From: Flaccisagitta enflata
Taxonomy: Eukaryota > Chaetognatha > Sagittoidea > Aphragmophora
Direction of reading: 5' to 3'
DNA length: 64,000 bases
Assembly (NCBI GenBank): GCA_965153355.1
Contig: OZ231127.1
Span: 82,708,001-82,772,000, forward strand
Below, piece by piece: positions 59,545 to 64,000 of the stretch. A model generated the notes under the pieces. That model saw only the letters and a list, made by a program, of their open reading frames with translations, was not told the DNA's origin and did not search any database. How positions within the stretch are numbered: the stretch's first letter is position 1; every line of letters starts with the position of its first letter. The translations under genes and the position numbers were made by a program.

Positions 59545-60165
59545 GACCACCCGTTATGTCACGGTGCATGCGAAGGTGAAATTTCAGCAGTCAACACTTT
59601 TTTTTGAATATTGTTAATGTTGTTTATTTGCATATTTTTGGTTATAAAAAATAATCATAAGCTTACATGTAATATTTTTGCATAGAATATCATTTTAGAG
59701 TCCATTTCTATTACGCAATATAGGAAAAAATACTAGAAAATATCAGGTTTTTCAAAGAAAATTGTTTTTTGCAATCTGACAAGTTTTGTGTGAAATTGTA
59801 TCTTTGCATAAAGATTTTAAAATTTGCATTTTTAGAAACATGGTCTTTTTTCAAACACTTTTTGGATTAGGGCCATGTTTTTGTAAATTCAAAATTTTGT
59901 ATCTAAAAGCAATGATATAATTTTACCCTCTAGCTTTTTGAAATTTTGTTTCCTTTTTTAAAAGAAATATTCATGTTTTGTTGATCAACTTCTGTCTTTA
60001 AAAAATAAACAATTAATAATATTTGTTGGTTTAATATTTCTAAACACTTAAAAAATTGTCAGAAAGATAAAAAACAAAATACAGGTTTTGATATCAAAAT
60101 AAGTAATAGGACTGAAAATCAAATTTCATCGTCGTTTGCACTGTGACATGTGTCAAATCCCATCA
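59545..60165. mobile_element. Palindromic-core MITE family F, copy 3
   Basis: Outer arms TCACGGTGCATGCGAAGGTG and GTTTGCACTGTGACATG. The core is GCATTTTTAGAAACATGGTC facing GGGCCATGTTTTTGTAAATT. Same core as 5894 and 7480. Confidence 0.5.
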
Positions 60166-60288
60166 AGCGCGCGACACTACATTTTTTGCACCGTTTATCC
60201 TGTTCTGTTAGTTCCTTGTAACTTCTGTGTGTTAAAGAGAGCATTTTTGTATTTTTCAGAATTTCTTCGTTGAGAGAACGAGGAAGAC

Positions 60289-60455
60289 ATGGAATCCGTC
60301 GTCGAAAAAGTGTGGAGGGTGGCGTTCACGTTGATGAACGTCGTCGTCGATCGAAACCCCGAAAATCGAATCGACAAAAACCGGAAAGGAGGGAATACGA
60401 GTCTCTTCCCAGCGACACTTCAAGACGCGGGGAAACTCGTCCACGCTGTGGCTAA

Positions 60456-60506
<51 letters not shown>

Positions 60507-62477
60507 GAGAGAGCGAGCGAGAGAGAGAGAGTGAACATTTGTGCCGTTTATAGGTGACTTCATTGACCTGCGAGAAGGCGTTAAAGCGGCTGAAAGATTG
60601 CGCCGAAATCCATCGAAGTCTTCATGATCATCCAAACATTCTCAAAGTCCTTGGTATCTACGAGAAGATATCAGAATTCAGCTTCACCATCACCTTGCTT
60701 CTCGAAAAAGCTGAAGGATCGCTGCGTGACGTCATCGGCTCCGCGCCAAATATGCCTTCACTGAGGGAAAAGTTATTCAAGGTAAAAAGCCCTCGAGAAG
60801 TCATCCAAGACATCTTCAACGCAGTCGCTTACGTCCATTCTAGAACGGACGAAGATAAAAACCGGATCTCACATCGGGACATCAAACCGGACAACATCCT
60901 GTTAGTCCCTCAACCTCGAGACGGGTCTGTGGCTGTTAAAGTGACAGACTTTGACTCTTCAAAGGTTCTGGATGACAATGAGACAGCAGCCGTGACAAAG
61001 GGCGTTGTCACTGAAGAATATCTGGACCCAAACTTGGAAAAGATGATTCGAGAAGAGAAGAAAGTTCAATCGAACAATTATTCTGACCACGATGGTTTTG
61101 GATGTGGAATCGTCGCTTTCCAAGTACTCGAAAAGAACGGCGATCATCTTTTCCAGGGTGCGAACAAAGAGGAGACGATCAACAACATGAAGAAAAACAA
61201 CAGAACCAAACTGGTGGAGGCGCCTATCAACGAGCTGGCGAAGAATTGCATCTGGTCAATGACCCAGCCCGAGCCGAAAGACCGAATCACCATGGATGAA
61301 GCTAAGGCAGTCCCATACTTTGACAAGAACAGCAAGCACATCTTGGCTTTCAATGCGCTGAATGAAGCGATCATCGATTTGGGCGACACTGAAGAGGCCA
61401 AATCTATCAAGGAAAAGTTGAATGAATCCTTCTTCATGCTCTTCAAAGGAAAATGGCAAGATCAAACCTGGCCCTTCGTCATTCCTGAAGTGATGAAGGC
61501 CTCAAAATACTCCACTTCTCTGGATTCATTCTTGAGGTACTGCCGCAACCTGATGGCTCACGCGGGACAGCACAAAGCCACTCTGGAGAAGTATTTTGGC
61601 AAACCCTGTTCCGAAGAAGAGCTGTTGGAGATGATCCTCGAGAAGGTACCTCGCATGGTGGTCCATGTCTACTGGTTTGCCAAACGCCATCTGCCAAATT
61701 TAGCCTTCACAAAGAATTTCCCTGAAGCTTGCGCAAAAGCCTATGAAGATCTCATGGATATTGAGCGAAAAAAGATCCCCGACATGAAACAACTGCGCGA
61801 GGAAGTCTTTCCTGAATTGGACCAAGGCCCAACAGCAACCACTGAAGACGCAAAAGCCACCTCTGATGATCATGAAGCAGTCATTGATGCGTTCTTCAAG
61901 ACCAGCCACAAAGAAGTCCAAGCAATCATCAGGAGAACAGAAGTCGACTTCAAATCTCTCAAGAAGGATGTAAAGAAATGGGAAAGCGATAAAAGGCGTC
62001 TGGAAAACACCTTAGCACATGGGAATTTCTTGCAAGAAGACAAGAAGCGAAAAGCCATGGCAGAATTGGACGCAGTCAAGAACAAGTTGAATGTAAAATG
62101 GTTCCTGGACTACAGAGATCACATGCAGAATGCGGAAAAATATCGCGAAAGTAAGGACTGATTGTTTTATTTTTGGTACCAAATCAACCCATGTCCGTTT
62201 TGATTAGACTTTCTATTTGTAAACTGGTCTTTTTGTAGTCGGTTATCGTCAGTCAGTGTGTCATGTCAGTTAATAATTGATTAGACCTAGTCTGTGGTTA
62301 TTACTCTCCTTGGCCGTTTCACTTTGCAAACTTGTTTTCATGAGTTTTCAAGAAGGATTGTGTTTAGAAATAAATGAAGTAAAGAACCTTTTCACATTCG
62401 TCTTTCTATAGGATTTGATCGATACGCAGACGAAGCGGAAACAAGTGCTCCTGAGAATGTACCCGTTTCAACTCCAG
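60289..62477 (+). CDS. Cytosolic kinase-KEN endoribonuclease, RNase L/IRE1 family (3' end outside window)
   Basis: Exons 60289-60456, 60554-62150 and 62412-62477 join (phases 0, 1, then 1 onward); an in-frame TGA at 60271 makes ATG 60289 the start. Kinase: glycine-loop region ~residues 34-46, AVAK Lys56, HRD 163-165, KPDN 167-170, DFD 188-190 in place of DFG (vertebrate RNase L also has DFD), and SDHDGFGCG with GDHLF. KEN nuclease ~312-441: KYSTSLDSFLRYCRNLMAH carries the catalytic pattern Tyr375, Arg387-Asn388, His392 of IRE1/RNase L. No ankyrin repeats, signal peptide or membrane segment, so it is not IRE1 itself and lacks the 2-5A sensor of RNase L. A coiled-coil-like extension (~490-590) follows KEN and continues past the window. 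Family members dimerise on nucleotide binding and then cut RNA; the trigger here is unknown. Confidence 0.8.
60457..60553 (+). repeat. 97-bp first intron with (GA)n
   Basis: AAG|gtgaga ... tttatag|GTG. Nearly the whole intron is (GA)n with a few GAGC, so its splice sites sit beside a length-variable repeat. Confidence 0.75.
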
Positions 62478-62589
62478 GTAATTCGTTTGTAACAACTTAC
62501 CAAATAACCTCATTCTCGCCTGATCAGTCATAAGTCATAATCATTTTACGAACTCACAAGCCTGTTTTCTGTCGGTTTTCATCATTTCA

Positions 62590-62660
62590 AGTCGCGATGC
62601 TATGACTGCTAAGTTTGTCGGTCCATTGCCCCTGCCCTACCGCACGTTTTCTTTACATAA
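62590..62660 (+). mobile_element. Helentron-like fragment
   Basis: AAGTCGCGATGCTATGACTG then GTCGGTCCATTGCCCCTGCC and CTACCGCACG: same layout as the copy at 63131 but shortened. Confidence 0.35.
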
Positions 62661-62759
62661 TCAATATATCTTTCTTCCTACATTTCGTTCCTTTCTTTCT
62701 TTTTTTCTTCAGCTCTACATCTTTTTAGTAACTTTCATTCTTTCATCTTTTTTGATATC

Positions 62760-62794
<35 letters not shown>

Positions 62795-62796
62795 TG

Positions 62797-62866
<70 letters not shown>

Positions 62867-63130
62867 ATCTTTCTTTCTTTCTGTCTTTCATTTTTGGGGT
62901 ATCTTTTTCACCTTTCTTTCTTTTTCCCTTTTTTCTTTTTTTCTTTATTTCTTTTTTCTTTTTTTCTTCTTTTCGTCTTTCCTTTTTTTCTTTCTTTCTT
63001 TCTTTCTCTCTTTCTTTCTTTCATTCATTTTTTCATTCATTCATTCATTCATTCATTCATTCATTCATTCATTCATTCATTCTTTCTTTCTTTCTTTTTG
63101 TTTTCTTTTTTTCCTTTCTTTCCTTTCTTT

Positions 63131-63235
63131 TTAGTCGCGGATACGCGACTCTACACCTTCCCGTGTCAGTCGGTCGGTCATTCCATTGCCCCTGCCCTAC
63201 CGCACAAATTCTACGCATAATCAATATATCTTTCT
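63131..63235 (+). mobile_element. Helentron-like element, GTCGCGGA subtype, short
   Basis: TTTTTAGTCGCGGATACGCG, ACTCTACACCTTCCCGTGTC, GGTC run and CCCCTGCCCTACCGCAC. The 3' hairpin is not recognisable. Confidence 0.45.
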
Positions 63236-63361
63236 TCTTACACTTTGTTCCTTTCTTTCATGCTTTTTCAGCTCTACATCTTTTCAGTAACTTTCATTCT
63301 TTCATCTTTCTTGATATCCTTTCTTTGTTTCTTTCTTTGTTTCTTTGTTTCTTTATTTGTT

Positions 63362-63412
<51 letters not shown>

Positions 63413-63413
63413 C

Positions 63414-63455
<42 letters not shown>

Positions 63456-63730
63456 TTTCTTTCTTTCATTCATCTTTTCTTTTTTCCTTTTTTTCTTGCT
63501 TTCTTTCTTTCGTTTTTTCTTTCTCTCGTTTTTTCTGTAATTTTTTTCTTTCTTTCTCTTTCTCTTTCTTTTTTTTCTTTCTTCCTTCCTTCCTTTCTTT
63601 CTTTCATTCATCTGTTCTTTTTTCCTTTTTTTCTTGCTTTCTTTCTTTCGTTTTTTCTTTCTCTCGTTTTTTCTGTAATTTTTTTCTTTCTTTCTCTTTC
63701 TCTTTCTTTTTTTTCTTTCTTTCTTCCTTC

Positions 63731-63792
<62 letters not shown>

Positions 63793-63934
63793 CTCTTTTT
63801 TCATTCATTCATTCAGTCAGTCAGTCAGTCAGTCAGTCAGTCAGTCAGTCAGTCAGTCAGTCATTCATTCATTCATTCATTCAGTCATTCTTTCTTTCTT
63901 TTTTGTTTTCTATCTTTCCTTTCTTTCCTTTCTT

Positions 63935-64000
63935 TTTAGTCGCGGACACGCCACTCTCCACCTTCCCGTGTCAGTCGGTCGGTCGGTTGGTTAGTCGGCC
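63935..64000 (+). mobile_element. Helentron-like element, cut by window end
   Basis: TTTTTAGTCGCGGACACGCC, ACTCTCCACCTTCCCGTGTC, then a GGTC/GGTT run to the last base. Same subtype as 4800 and 63131. Confidence 0.5.

Larger units (their letters stand above)
62478..64000 (+). repeat. Intronic (TTTC)n, (ATTC)n and (CAGT)n tracts
   Basis: After CAG|gtaatt at 62478. (TTTC)n lies at 62757-62890, 63355-63470 and 63715-63792; (ATTC)n at 63020-63082; (CAGT)n at 63808-63862. 63480-63600 and 63605-63720 are a near-identical direct duplication. The many Phe/Leu/Ser-only frames are artefacts. Confidence 0.85.

Noticed and set aside
62602-63994. Phe/Leu/Ser-rich long frames resembling membrane proteins
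   Set aside because: Translations of (TTTC)n and (ATTC)n; no real hydrophobic segment architecture.

Overview
The window is nuclear DNA from a metazoan, most likely an invertebrate; I cannot name the species. Evidence: GT-AG introns, an HMMR/RHAMM-like gene, a C2H2 zinc-finger gene, an IRE1/RNase L-type kinase-nuclease gene, very long (CT)n/(CA)n/(GA)n/(ATC)n microsatellites, and many short elements carrying (GTCC)n like the non-autonomous Helentron (HINE/pearl-type) elements known from flies and molluscs.

Layout. 1-22.3 kb (+): the 3' part of an HMMR-like spindle/hyaluronan coiled-coil gene, nine exons whose phases join into one 892-codon frame. Its first intron (10.5 kb) is packed with small transposons; a 12-finger C2H2 gene or pseudogene lies antisense in intron 3. 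Five of its eight introns carry tandem arrays made of the adjacent exon edge plus its splice site. 23.4 kb (-): a terminal exon of an unidentified gene. 24-26.6 kb: small elements, including an 805-bp one with an 8-bp target duplication. 26.67-46.68 kb: a 20,018-bp foldback element with inverted termini, a perfect 9-bp target duplication and arms built of about 145-bp tandem units. It sits inside a hAT-like MITE and holds a LINE ORF1-like reading frame in its left arm. 47.2-48.1 kb (+): a complete three-exon gene for a predicted 179-aa membrane protein. 48.2-55.3 kb: Helentron-like copies, foldbacks and minisatellites. 55.3-56.2 kb (-): two phase-compatible exons of another unidentified gene, the downstream one again with a duplicated acceptor edge. 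60.3-62.5 kb (+), running off the window: a cytosolic kinase-KEN endoribonuclease gene with an RNase L-like DFD motif. 62.5-64 kb: TTTC/ATTC microsatellites in its intron.

Three things stand out. (1) Exon edges with their splice sites are tandemly duplicated in five introns of one gene and apparently in a second gene. (2) The 20-kb foldback has clean transposition hallmarks but no transposase. (3) The Helentron-like family carries a 5' hairpin, a distal complement of that hairpin and a 3' hairpin, all varying in step between copies. All gene calls come from reading the sequence by eye; no database search was run.
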